Shown: in pieces, positions 10,751-21,835 of the stretch
Layout: each line of letters starts with the position of its first letter
Numbering within the stretch: the stretch's first letter is position 1
DNA from: Coix lacryma-jobi var. lacryma-jobi
Taxonomy: Eukaryota > Streptophyta > Magnoliopsida > Poales > Poaceae
Assembly (NCBI GenBank): GCA_009763385.1
Contig: CM019822.1
Location: 23,740,842 to 23,804,841 of the forward strand
DNA length: 64,000 nucleotides
Reading direction: 5' to 3'
Notes under the pieces: generated by a model
The model's database searches: none
The model's input: only the letters and a program-made list of their open reading frames with translations
Told to the model about the DNA's origin: nothing
Position numbers and translations under genes: made by a program

Positions 10751-11032
10751 CCCCATCTTCCTCCTCGAGCAGCACTGTTTCTCGCCGCCACCTTCCATTG
10801 GAGGCGATTTTGGAGGTCAAGATTTTACAAAATACAAGGGGATAGGTTTTGATCTTCATTTCTTGGAAGGAGATTAACAGGAAAGGTTAGTTTGTGTCCC
10901 TCTTGCCTCAATTTGCTTAATTTGATGATTTACTTTTTAGATCTAGAGTTTCACCTAGCAAATATATAATCTCTAGATATGGTTACTTTTTTACATTGAT
11001 TTCAATCAATTTATTGTTTTTTACAGGTAATG

Positions 11033-14000
11033 ATGGAGAGGTCATTCTGGATGTATAAGTTATCAAGACTAGATCCATTATACATACCCGAGGTCCAAAG
11101 TTTGTTGATGCCGCTAAGAATCATGCTTGGAGAACAAAGAAGACGCACATACATTGTCCATGCATGGACTGCAGAAATGTTGTTGTATTTGATAACACTC
11201 AACAAATCCTTTCTCATCTGGTCCGCCGAGGATTTATGAATGATTACTTGATTTGGACAAAGCATGGAGAGGGTAGCTCTGCGCCTTATACAACTGAAAA
11301 CCCTGCGAACATCGACGTCGATGGTGAAGATATGGTCGATGGTGGGTTTCAGTTTGTACAGGAGACACAACAACCTGACGTCGAACATGTTGTGCCAAAT
11401 GTTGGAGATCATGGTTTCGCAGGAGGAAATGAAGATGTCAGAACTAATGTGCTGCCAAATAATATGGCTGCGGAAGATGCAGAATTTCTAGAGGCAATGT
11501 TGCGTCGTCATATGGAAGATCCATCAATATTCTTCATGAAAGGTATGGAGACCTTGATGAAGGCAGCAGAAGAGCCTTTGTATGATGAGTCTAAGGGTTG
11601 CACCAAAGAGTTCACGACGCTGCGATCTGTGCTTAAGTTGTTGGTGTGCAAAGCTAGGTATGGTCTTTCTGATGCTGGCTTCGATGCGTTCTTGAGTATT
11701 ATTGCAGACATGCTTCCTAAGGAGAACAAAGTGCCTGCTAACACATACTATGCCAAGAAGCTAATCAGTCCACTGACAATGGGTGTTGAGAAGATCCACG
11801 CGTGCAGAAATCATTGTATCCTGTATCGAGGTGCTGATTATAAGGATTTGGATAGCTGTCCAAATTGTGGTGCAAGTAGATACAAGACGAATAAAGACTA
11901 CAGAGAGGAAGAGTGTGCTGTCTCCGTGTGTAAAGAAACCAAGCGAAAGAGGACCCAACAAAAGACCTTAAAGAGTAGTCAAAATCCACCAGGAAAGAAA
12001 AACAAGAAGTAGACTATTATGCCCAGAAAAAGATTCCTGCTTTGGTGATGTGGTACCTACCTGTGGTCGATCGTTTGAGGTGTTTGTTCGCTAACCCAGA
12101 GGATGCCAAACTTATGAGCTGGCATGCTTGCGATGACCACAAAGATGATGGGAAGCTTCGGCACCCAGCCGATGGCCAGCAGTGGAAACATTTCAATGAA
12201 AACCACATGGACTTTGCAAAGGAACCAAGAAATGTTAGGTTCGCATTGAGTACTGACGGAATGAATCCATTTGCTGAGAGGAGCAAGCACAGCACATGGC
12301 CGGTGATCCTCACCATCTACAACCTTCCTCCATGGTTGATGCAGAAGCGAAAGTACCTTTTGCTAACCATCCTAATCTCTGGACCTACACAGCCTGGAGT
12401 TGACATGGATGTTTTCTTGGAGCCCTTAATGGAGGACATGAAGATATTGTGGGAAACAGGTGTTAAAATGTTCGACGAGTACCGCAAAGAATCATTCACA
12501 CTGAGAGCAATTATCTTTGTTACGATCAACGATTACCCTGCTCTCTTCACATTATCAGGGCAGTTCAAGGGAAGGTTGGTTGTGTGGTATGCATAGATGA
12601 AACTGCTTACGTGTCCCTTAATGCATCTAAGAAGATAGTGTACATGAGACACAGACGCTTCTTATCGAAAGGACATAGGTACCGTCAGAAAATGGATAAG
12701 TATTTCGACAATAATGTTGAACTACAGTCTACTGCTCCAACAGGTAACAGTAAAGGCAAAAGAGTTTTCAACCTAGTCAGCAAACTCAATTTTGTTTTTG
12801 GGAAGAAGACAAAAGACAGAAAACCAAGAAAGGATGTCAAACCAACTCCAGGGGCTACATTCAAGAAAAAGTCTATTTTCTTTGAGTATTTGTCATATTG
12901 GCCAGAGTTAGATGTTCGCCACGCAATCGATGGTATGCATGTCCAGAAGAACGTGTTTGAAAGCCTAATTGGAACCTTACTAGACATGAAGGGGAAGTCA
13001 AAGGAAGGACTGAAATCACGCATGGACATGGTACAGTTAGACATAAAAAATGAACTTCACCCTGTGCTTCAAGAAAATGGGAAGTACCAGCTCCCGGCAG
13101 CAAGCTACAACCTCAACAATGAAGAAAAACATGCGATGTGTGCGTGGTTCAAGCATTTGAAAGTCCCATCTGGGTTCTGCTCAAGCATACGGAGTATTGT
13201 GTCAATGAAAGACCTTACACTCACCAACTACAACTCACATGATTGTCATGTCATGCTGACTACTTTCCTCCCTATTGCCATCAGGGCTATAAATCCAGTG
13301 TGGATCAAGGTTGCTGTCACACGGTTGTGCTACTTCTTCAACAGGATCTCACAAAAAGTGATTAACCATGATGAGTTGAAGGAATTCGCAGTGGAGACAG
13401 TGTCACAGTTTGAGATGTGTTTCCCCCCAGCATTCTTTGATATTATGGTTCACCTTGTGGTCCACTTGGTTCCACAAATAGAGGCTCTGGGTCCCATGTA
13501 CTTCCATGAGATGTGGACATATGAGCGTTTCATGTCAATACTAAATGGCTATGTATCAACTCATGGCAATACTAAATGGAGCCTTGGATCGAGAAACACA
13601 TTAATGAGCTTCATGAACATAATCATGGGTGCACTGATGATTGGTTAACGAAGGAACACAAAAAAAAGTTCACCTCATGGCTTCGGGAGCATGACATACC
13701 AGATGGGGAAACAACTGAGGAACGCACCATCAAGGTGTTGGCATCTGGACCATCACGCCAAGTCACGACATGGCAAACTTATGACATTAGTGGTTTCACG
13801 TTCTGTACGAAGTCCAAGGACAACAAGAGCATGGCACAGAATAGTGGTGTTCGATGTGAGGCCTTAGACTCTGAAACTGGTAATGAGACTACATACTTTG
13901 GCTTCGTTGAGGACATATGGGAACTTGACTATGGTTCATTTCAGATCCCTGTGTTTCGATGTCAATGGGTTGAAGACAAACATGTTGCAGTGGACAACTA

Positions 14001-14334
14001 TGGGGTCAGAGTTCTTGATCTAAGTAAGGTTGGCTACAAAGATGATCCGTGGATAATGGCTAACCGTGCTGCACAGATCTTCTATGCCGAACAGATCCTT
14101 TCTCGTAATGAGAAGAAAAGTACTGACAAGCCGAGGCATGTAGTTTTTCCTGGAAAGCAACAAGCTATAGGAGTTGATGGTGTATCTGACCTGGATGAAT
14201 TTAACGAGTTCAGCGATATGTCTCTCTTTGTAGATGACCATCCAATAAGGATAAGGAATGTTGAGCGAACCATCCCACAGAAATCATTGCCCTGGGTGCG
14301 ACATGATGGAGAAGGAAGAATAGTAGCTGCCTAG
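11033..14334 (+). pseudogene. TNP2 transposase of the CACTA element
   Basis: Cuts and moves CACTA elements. Domains in order: an N-terminal transposase-associated domain (to about 11240, with CPCMDCRN); the TNP2 core (about 11700-13050); DUF4218 (13140-13560, with HDCHVML and FPPAFFDIMVHL); and DUF4216 (13580-14330). Expected acidic residues are present in TDGMNPF (about 12255), INDYPA (about 12530) and the DGMHVQKNVFESL block (about 12930). The start is the ATG after an apparent intron acceptor. The stop is at 14332. Frame changes occur near 11100, 12009, 12590 and 13570. Some may be introns, but those near 11100 and 12590 look like single-base shifts. Confidence 0.85.
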
Positions 14335-15030
14335 ATTATTTTTGTTATTTGCCTTGTAATCCATTTATGTAATCTTTATGCCACATTAGAGCCACTTTTA
14401 TGTATTCAAATCATGAGTTTAAGTGAGTTTTATGTAATCTTTATGCCACATTAGAGCCATTTCTAAAACCCTAAGTCGCACAAAACTCTCTCAAAATTTG
14501 AATTTCAAAACTCCAACATCAAAAATGTAAAAAATGAAGGGATGTCCTATACAAAAGATGTGCACTATGTTGTTACCTACAACTTTGGTATTCAACAGTT
14601 CCTCACTAGAGGTCATTAAGTGTGCATATGTCATCTGCGAGTTGTCGGGCTATTAAATTCGTATAACTTAAAAAAAATTCAGTAATTCACTAGATTTTCA
14701 AAAAATCATCAAATTTGGTATGGTGGCATGTATTGGCCAACTAAACTCCAGGAAAAAGAATGAAATGATTTGAACAAAGTGACAACATAGATGCTTCACA
14801 AATGGGCATATCTCTTAGAGAGTTTAAGTGAGTTTTACGGAAGATTGTAGTAGATGTGGACAACATGTGCTACAACAGTGTCAAATAAAGTATTGACCAA
14901 AACAAAAGTTGTAGATCATGGTGTCCCCTTCAACTTTGGTATTCAAAACTTTCTAATTAGAGCCATATCTTTTAAGATATGGATTTTTTAAGAATTGAAA
15001 TAATATCTGCATTTAAAAATGGAAATTGGT
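14335..15030. other. 3' untranslated and spacer region after TNP2
   Basis: AT-rich and without a gene. A direct repeat containing TTTATGTAATCTTTATGCC occurs at about 14364 and 14430, probably around polyadenylation signals. The rest is typical internal filler of grass CACTA elements. Confidence 0.55.
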
Positions 15031-15035
15031 TAATA

Positions 15036-15196
15036 CAGGCGGTGGTCAATACCAACCGCCTGTAGAAACCATTTCTACAGGCGGTTGGTATTGACCACCG
15101 CCTGTATAATTATATTTCTACAGGCGGTGGTCAATACCAACCGCCTGTAGAAACAATTTCTACAGGCGGTTGGCATTGACCATCGCCTGTAGAAAT
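15036..15196. repeat. internal ACAGGCGGT palindrome array of the CACTA element
   Basis: Six copies of ACAGGCGGT or its complement, as head-to-head pairs separated by TGGTATTGACC-like cores and TAGAAA linkers. The same core motif lies next to the right terminus (23654-23797). In En/Spm such motifs bind the second transposon protein. Here the array lies far from a terminus, just before a TATA box. Confidence 0.85.
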
Positions 15197-15202
15197 GGGC
15201 TC

Positions 15203-15212
15203 CCTATATAGG
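15203..15212 (+). promoter_or_regulatory. TATA box ahead of the second CACTA gene
   Basis: CCTATATAGG lies seven bases after the palindrome array and about 1.15 kb before the ATG at 16356. This is a plausible promoter for the Transposase_24/Ulp1 gene, next to putative binding sites for a transposon protein. Confidence 0.5.
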
Positions 15213-15239
15213 TCAAGAGTTCACCCCAAAATTTTCTAA

Positions 15240-15980
15240 GTGTTGGCGCCAGTTCATTCCAAACCAACGCCGTCAGGCTGCCGAAATTTTCCGCCGCCGT
15301 TGATCGTCGCGCCACCGTCCCCTCTCCGCTGCGCTCGCCATTTCCGTCGCCGTTGTGAGTCCTCTCCTCCTCCTCCTCCTCCTCTCTCTCTCTCTCTCTG
15401 CGCATTCAGCGGCGGCGGCGGCATGGCCGCAGCGGGCGGCGGCGGCAGCGCGCGTGGAGGAAGAGTCGAGGACGGCGTGGGCCGGGAGAGGGAGGGAGAG
15501 GGGACTTCGCGGCAGCACAGTGGACGCCGCCACAGGGCGCACGCGCGGTGGCGGGCGCACTGCGACGGCGGGCGCGCAAGGCGGCGGCCGGCGGTGGGCG
15601 CGCAAGGAGGCAGAGAGGGAGAGGGGAGTTGGGCCAATTGGGCGGAGAGGGAGAGAGAGGAGGAGGAGGGGCTTGGGCCGAGAGAGGGAGAGGGGAGTTG
15701 GGCCAGGAATTGGGCCGGAGAGGGAGAGGAGGAGGAGGGGAGTTTTTTTTTTCCTTTTTTCTTTTATATAATCATTCAAAATTATATCTTGAGAGGGAGA
15801 GGGGAGTCACTCACTACTGGTCAGTCGGTGCCCACGTGTGAATTTCAATATTCAATAGATTATATAAATATCTCAATAGATTTTCAATATTTTTACATAT
15901 ATATATTTAATATTCTTAACCAAAAAAATAACATTATTATAAAAAATAGTGAATTTGTATTGTTTTATCTATATAGTTGA
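15240..15980. other. GC-rich leader with purine-rich repeats
   Basis: A CT-rich run (about 15360-15400), a GGCGGC-rich stretch, then repeats of GAGAGGGAGAGG and TTGGGCC (about 15610-15740). These create long open frames on both strands with low-complexity translations. I read it as untranslated leader or promoter DNA of the second CACTA gene, not as a gene. Confidence 0.55.
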
Positions 15981-16084
15981 TTTTTTTATACATGATAAAA
16001 GTGTTTACTGTTTATGGGGCCACGACCCCAGCTAGCTCCCCTGGTTCCGTCAACATGCGTTTCTTGACCGGGTTTCTAGTGGCT

Positions 16085-16143
16085 GCATGCATGGGGTTCA
16101 ATCGGTTCCGTCAAGCATAAAACCGATTGAACCCCATGCATGC
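16085..16143. other. perfect 23-bp inverted repeat
   Basis: The arms at 16085-16107 and 16121-16143 are exact complements, starting GCATGCATGGGG and ending CCCCATGCATGC, around a 13-base spacer. It lies between the leader and the second CACTA gene. It could be a small foldback element or an RNA hairpin. I see no terminator-like T run. Confidence 0.85.
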
Positions 16144-16355
16144 TTTCACAAACATATTCAAGCACACAAATATGAAATGCCATGTTTTTTTTCTTTTTTC
16201 TTTTATATAATCATTCAAAAATTCATATCTTGAAAAATGTTAGCGATAAATAGTGAAATAATTTTTTTCTTTTATAAAATCATTCAGTTTGTCGTAACTT
16301 CTTCATACCATAGCTAGATCTTTTGATATTATTATATTTATGTCAGTTTGTCGCG

Positions 16356-18675
16356 ATGAGTTCTTCGCGCAAGGATCAAGCCCCAGGATCTGAACATATG
16401 GAACAAGCCCCAGAGTCCGACCCCATGACGAAAGAAGTGACCCACCAAACAGGCAAAGTCCTGGGATCGTCCGACCCCACGGAGGAAGTAGAAGGGACCC
16501 ACGAAATGGGTGAAGCCACAGGGGATGAAACTCCAGAATATGAAAGTGTTAGCGATGACATGGAGCCTCCCGAAGTGAGGAAGACTCGTCGTGAATTGGA
16601 ACGTGACCCTGATTATAATCCACAAGCCGATGAGGTAATCCTTGTCTATTATTACATGATTTGGATATACAATGTTTGTATGTAATTACATGATTTCGAT
16701 CCATAATGTCTATATATAAACCCATCTATACGATTCACAATGTCTATACTCAGGAGGCAATGTCTCAAATGCAAGAACTGATTTGGCAACACGAAGTGGC
16801 ACAAGCCGAAGATGCACCGGAACCGACCACGACCCCGACCACTGAGAGTTCAAGAAAAGAAAACGGAGCAATTTGAAACGAGGCGAGAGAGGATTAAACA
16901 AGTTTCCAGACGATGTATATGCCATCTCAGATGTTAGCCCGATCGGCGGACAACCCTAGCTCCTGAGGAGGCCCTACCTAAGTACCGGAACACCATTGGT
17001 TTCTGTGTTAGGGACATTCTTGACATCACTATTCGACAGTGGTCCAGTGTGTCAGATGATGACAAGAAAAGAATTTGGATAAAATCAAGACGAGGTTCCT
17101 GTTTCCTCGAAACACACCAGAGGCACTGATAAAGGAATACACAATGAAGCAGTGTGCAATCAGTTTCCGAAACTGGAGGTCAGGGATGAATACCAAGTTT
17201 GCAAAGAGAGGGTTGGACCCTACAAGCAGATACAAGATTACTAAAGGACAGTGGACGGTCTTTTTAGAGCAGAGGAGAGAGCCAGACTTCTTAACTATCA
17301 GCGAAGCCAACTCTGCTCTCGCTAAGAAGAACAAGTACCACCACCGTCTAGGCACAGGTGGTTACCAGCGTCAGGTTCCCAAATGGAGGCAAGAAGAGGC
17401 TGCGAAGAAGGCGGCAGGGTTGCCAGCGCTGTCCGAGCAAGTTGGTGAAAGGTCAGCAAATTGGATTCTTGCTCGAAAACCAAAGGAATCTGAGAGCGGT
17501 GTGTCCTTTGACGACCCAATGTTTGAAGAAGCAACAAAGAGCATCTTGCGGTGGCGGCCAAGACGCGGGAAGGGAAATTCAAGCCACGAAGGGAGAGGGA
17601 CCCCATCCTTACTGCGGGCCTCGGTAACCCTGAGCATCATGGCGTGTTAGGGATCTCATCCAAAGAGGGATGGAAGGATGGATTCGGCCCTCAGTGGCAA
17701 GGTGAGTATAAGAAACGTGATCGATACAAGAAGAAATGGCAAGTTATTTAAAGCAAGAGGCTAAGAAAGAGTTCACGGAGATGATGGCAAAATTGCTAGA
17801 AAATCCTCCTCCTGAGTTGATGCAAAAACTAGCGAGTGCGGTTTCAAATCAACAGATTAGCGTTCAGGCACCCCAGATGCAGCTAGTACCAGTGGTGTCA
17901 CAATGTGCAACCAACATTCCAAGCAGTGTTGCGTCTACGGCGAACAAGGTTCACTATCCGGTGACGACATTGTTGGTCCCATGTCGTGCTCCCTGGTCAT
18001 AAGATATGGCATTAACAATCATCGTACAAGGGAAGTAGCCAAGGGCAAAGCAATACCAGGACGCAAATACCATGGAGCTGACATTCCTGAAGACTACTGC
18101 AGAGTAGAAGTATCGACCGTGGTTCAAGGATATGAGGATGAGATTCTAGACATCCCCGGTCCAGAGGACATTGAGAAACTCGGACAGGCTATAAACAATT
18201 TCATTCTTTGGCCTAGGCGGGACGTCCAGCTGATGGAGCAACCCACTCAGGAGTCATCAAGACCTACCGATCCTCTTCATGACCACCCACCATCACCTCC
18301 CCAGTCTATTCCTGACCCTCAATCATCACCTCCGCCAAAGTTAGCACCATCTCCGCAACAATCATCACCTCCGCCACAGTCAGCACCATCTCCGCCACAG
18401 GCATCTCCTCCACCACAGTCAGCACCATCTCCACCACAGTCGTCTCCTCCACCACAGTCAGCACCATCTCCACCACAGTCGTCTCCTCCGCCACAGTCAG
18501 CACCATCCCCGCCACAGTCATCGCCTTTGCCACAGACACCACCATTGAATTCCCCACCTTCCCACAACCCGAAGATCCTCTGCCACAAAGCAAGGAGCCA
18601 CCCCACCGCCAAAAAAGAAATTTCGGTAACCAAGTTGGTTTCCGCCTCCGAGCCAAAGAAGAAAATAGCTGGGAC
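16356..18675 (+). pseudogene. second CACTA gene, 5' part: Transposase_24, DUF8039, proline-rich linker
   Basis: Begins MSSSRKDQAPGSE. A short intron with GT at about 16635 and a TACTCAG acceptor at about 16754 fits the first exon junction. The Transposase_24 region (Ptta/En/Spm family) covers about 16950-17520 and includes FRNWRSGMNTKFAKRG and FLEQRREPDFL. A DUF8039-like domain follows (about 17930-18230), with ADIPEDYCRVEVSTVV and LDIPGPEDIEKLGQAI. A proline-rich repeat linker comes next. Frames shift near 16860, 16960, 17080, 17550 and 17950. The open frame continues across the solo LTR: bases at 18660-18675 join in frame to those at 21836 onward, so this and the Ulp1 part form one gene. 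Confidence 0.78.
18288..18560 (+). repeat. proline-rich coding repeat (SPPPQSAPSPPQ type)
   Basis: Repeats of about 36 bases built from CCACAGTCAGCACCATCTCC-like units. They encode alternating SPPPQ and APSPPQ motifs between the DUF8039 region and the Ulp1 protease region, and are a flexible linker in the predicted protein. Confidence 0.85.
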
Positions 18676-21600
18676 TGTCACACCCGGTTTTAAGAACAAA
18701 ACCAGGTATACACCATATGTGAGCCCAGGAAGTCAAATCTCACATATAGTCACAAATAAAGGGTAATATCGAAAGACAATGCTCTTATAACGTATATAAA
18801 ACAAAAGAACATAACCTTAAAGAGCAGACAGTGGAAAGACACTCCGATCTTCAGATGGAGACACCAACTTCACAGGGACAACTGACTGGTTGATCACAAG
18901 CCTAACTTCTCCAACTCTTGCAGTCTGGTACCCATCCGGGATTTTTCCAAAGTATTGAAAAGTAAAACAAGCATAAGTACATCTCGTACTTAACAAATAT
19001 AACATGGGGTTCATGAGGCTCAAAAGGCTGACACTGGTTTAACTGCATTAGCTTTTAGTTGGCATAATTTTAGCATTAAGTAGCATCAAAGTATAACCAT
19101 CCCAATTTAAACATATGATCAAAATAACATGTATCTATTGAATAAATATCAACATCATTATTATTACCATTATTTATAGCAACAACTATACCATAAGAAT
19201 TCCAGGTCGCTCGTAACCGTGAGCACGGCTGATATATCAGTTTTACACTCTGCAGAGGTTGTACACTTTACCCGATGAGTCGTGATATCCAGATGCCCGG
19301 GTTAATTACTCCCATAACACTTCCTAGGTGAGCAGGCAGGATACACGCAAAGCCTTTCAAAGGTTCGTCTAACAAGTTAGGGCCGCTAGGTCTTAAGGCA
19401 AGGGAAGAAGAGTCTCTCAACCTTGCGGCACGCAGGCAAAGTGAGAGTAGCCGCCTAAATCCAGCTCGTCAAGCGCCTTATGCGCCCTTTCAGGTAACCT
19501 CTAACCAGCTAGAAAAGGTCCTTATACTGAGCTAAGGTCAGAGCTATATAACTCCCATGGTTGCACTGTTGTCCCGGGTGATCCCTTATAGTAGCTCCTA
19601 AACCATGTTGCTATAAAAGCCAATTTTTACCAAGTTGCATATACCATTAAATTCAGATTCACATGATCAGAGTTTAATTTGAGCACTAGCATAGTTCTAC
19701 CCAATGCATACCAAGTTTAACAAGGCACAAGATCAACAACTAGGATATGTCTAAATAGGCATCAAGGTAGACACATGCATATGATGTTTATAGTGATTTA
19801 TGGTTATTAGGACATCAAGGAGGATCCCATGCTATACTTGCCTTAAACTCAAGATCCTTCTTCTGTTGACTTGTAGATTTCCAAAGGTTGACTCTTGATC
19901 TTGAACTCTTGATCACTAACTCTTCCTCTTGATCACCAACGTAAACTCACAGACTGGACATACGATCACAGGACACCACACAAGCATCCACAGGCAGTCA
20001 TGCAAAGCAAACATAGCCTATAATTAGAACAATACACCAATAAATAAATAAATAAATAAATGAATAAAGAGTTTTGAAAACTGATCTACGATTCACTACG
20101 GTCACACAGACGCGAAGATCACACTAATCGGAGCTATAACGGAAAAGATATGAACTAAACAAGATTAAAGACACTAATTACTAGATTAGATTTAACTCAA
20201 ATTTTAATTACAGAAAGCAGTGGTGAAAGTTACATATTTTGAAAGAACTTTTCGAAACGAACCTAACGCAAGTTGAACGGTTCAAATCGGAGTTAAAACG
20301 AAGAAGTTATAGGGGTTTTAAATTCAATGGCAGAACTGTAAATAAAACAAACTAGATTTTGTAAATTTAAATAAATAAAACGAAATTGGAATTCGGATGG
20401 ACTGCGCCTCGTTTAGGAGAAAGCGCAGGGGCTTGGTTGGAAGCTTTTTCAAGACTAGTGACAGTGCGACTAGGACGTGCGGGTTGAGTCCAAGAATTTG
20501 TAACGGTCTTTTTGTAAAAAGCGCCGAAGGGTAATGGACCGTTTGCGGCCGTTGAAGGATCGGAGTGCACGATCGGGGATAGAAGGGGGAGGGAGTAAGC
20601 GGCCGCTTGTGAACGGAGGGGAGAGCAGCGGCACGGCGGTCGTGGCGGCGCCATGGCGGCGGATGGCGGCGGGGCTCGGAATTGGGGCTAGGATGCACCA
20701 ATCGGCTCGGGAAAAGGACGAGGATGTTCAGAAGCTCGGTGCGAACTCACCAAGGATGAAGATGAGGCCGGCGCGGGTTTGTGGACGACGGATGGCTCGG
20801 GATGGCGGAGGTGAAGCTCTGTGAACAACGGCGGAGAAATTAGAACAAAACAACAAGGAAGGAAAAAAAAGGATAAGGGTTCGGTTTGCTTCAGGGAGGA
20901 CGTTGCAGAGCTCAGAGGGTACCTCGGAGAGACGACAAAGCGACGAAGACAGGTTCCGCGGCGGTGGGATCTCGGCGGAAACGGAACTCGTGGTTGGGCA
21001 AATAGGGCACGGGACGACGTGATTCGGAACGAGCGAAGGCGGTGGAGACTCGGAATTTATATGGGGAGCATCGGCTTGGGTAGGAAGGCAAGGGAGGGGC
21101 GAACCGGGACGGGAGAGGACTCGACGAGGAGTCCTGTTGGGTACGACGCGAGCAAAAGACGACTGACAGGCGGGGACGCGGTGTCAGCGAGGCAGAAGGC
21201 GAGCGCCTGCTTGGGCTTTGCTGGGCCACGGCGTTCACTTGGCCTGGTGCTTCGCGGGATAGAACTGGGCCGCGAGGTCGCGCTGGCCCACGCGGGAGAG
21301 GAGGGAGGCAGGCCGAGCGAAAGGGCCCGGGCTGGAGCCAGGCCGAACAGGCCAGAAGCCAAGGGAGGGAGAGAGAGCGCCGGCTGGGCCATTTCGGGCC
21401 AGAATGGAGGAGAGGAGAGAGGAGGGAAAGGAGAAAGCTTTTCCATTTTTGTTTTGACATTTTCAAAAGCATTTTCAAAACCATATGAATTCAGTTTAAA
21501 CTTTCGGTTGAAAACCTTGAAACAAACAGTAAGTTTTGAAGTTTTAAAACTTTCCAAACTTTTTGAAAGACAAAAGAAACCTTTATTCCAAAACCCTTTC

Positions 21601-21835
21601 TAGAAAAATTCATTTTCAAATGGTTTCCAAACTATTTGATCCCAAATTGGATTTTAGCCAAACCACACATCACAAAAACTCAAATGCTCCAACATGAATG
21701 CACAAACAAGTTTCTAAACCCTAGGATAAATTTAATTTAGAGAAAAATTTTATTTCCCTATATTTATGAGCACAAAAATTCATAAATAAATTATTTTAAC
21801 TCTAATGTTAGAAATGCAAATTTCAGGGTGTGACA
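18676..21835 (-). mobile_element. solo LTR of a Tekay-like gypsy element
   Basis: A 3160-base block bounded by TGTCACACCC and its inverse GGGTGTGACA, inserted in the second CACTA gene. The left flank ends GGGAC and the right flank begins GACTG. The shared GACTG would be a 5-bp target duplication if a TG step was lost at the left end, and the CACTA frame resumes when one copy is removed. Composition resembles the LTR of C: AT-rich, a GC-rich core (20520-21430), then AT-rich. No gag, pol, primer site or second LTR is present, so a solo LTR is the best reading. Open frames at 20324-20701 and 20821-21603 are low complexity. Orientation is inferred from the TGTCACACCCTGAAATTT end. Confidence 0.72.

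Noticed and set aside
15240..15980. 246-residue open frame and overlapping frames on both strands
   Set aside because: Driven by GA-rich and GGC-rich repeats. No domain, and equal openness on both strands points to composition.
20324..21603. Long open frames in the solo LTR
   Set aside because: GC-rich LTR core with Arg/Gly/Ser-rich translations on both strands and no homologous coding motif.
18676..21835. DNA transposon reading of this block, from its inverted TGTCACACCC ends
   Set aside because: The size, AT/GC/AT layout and TG...CA borders fit a Tekay-type LTR better, and no transposase is present. A 3-bp duplication keeps some doubt.
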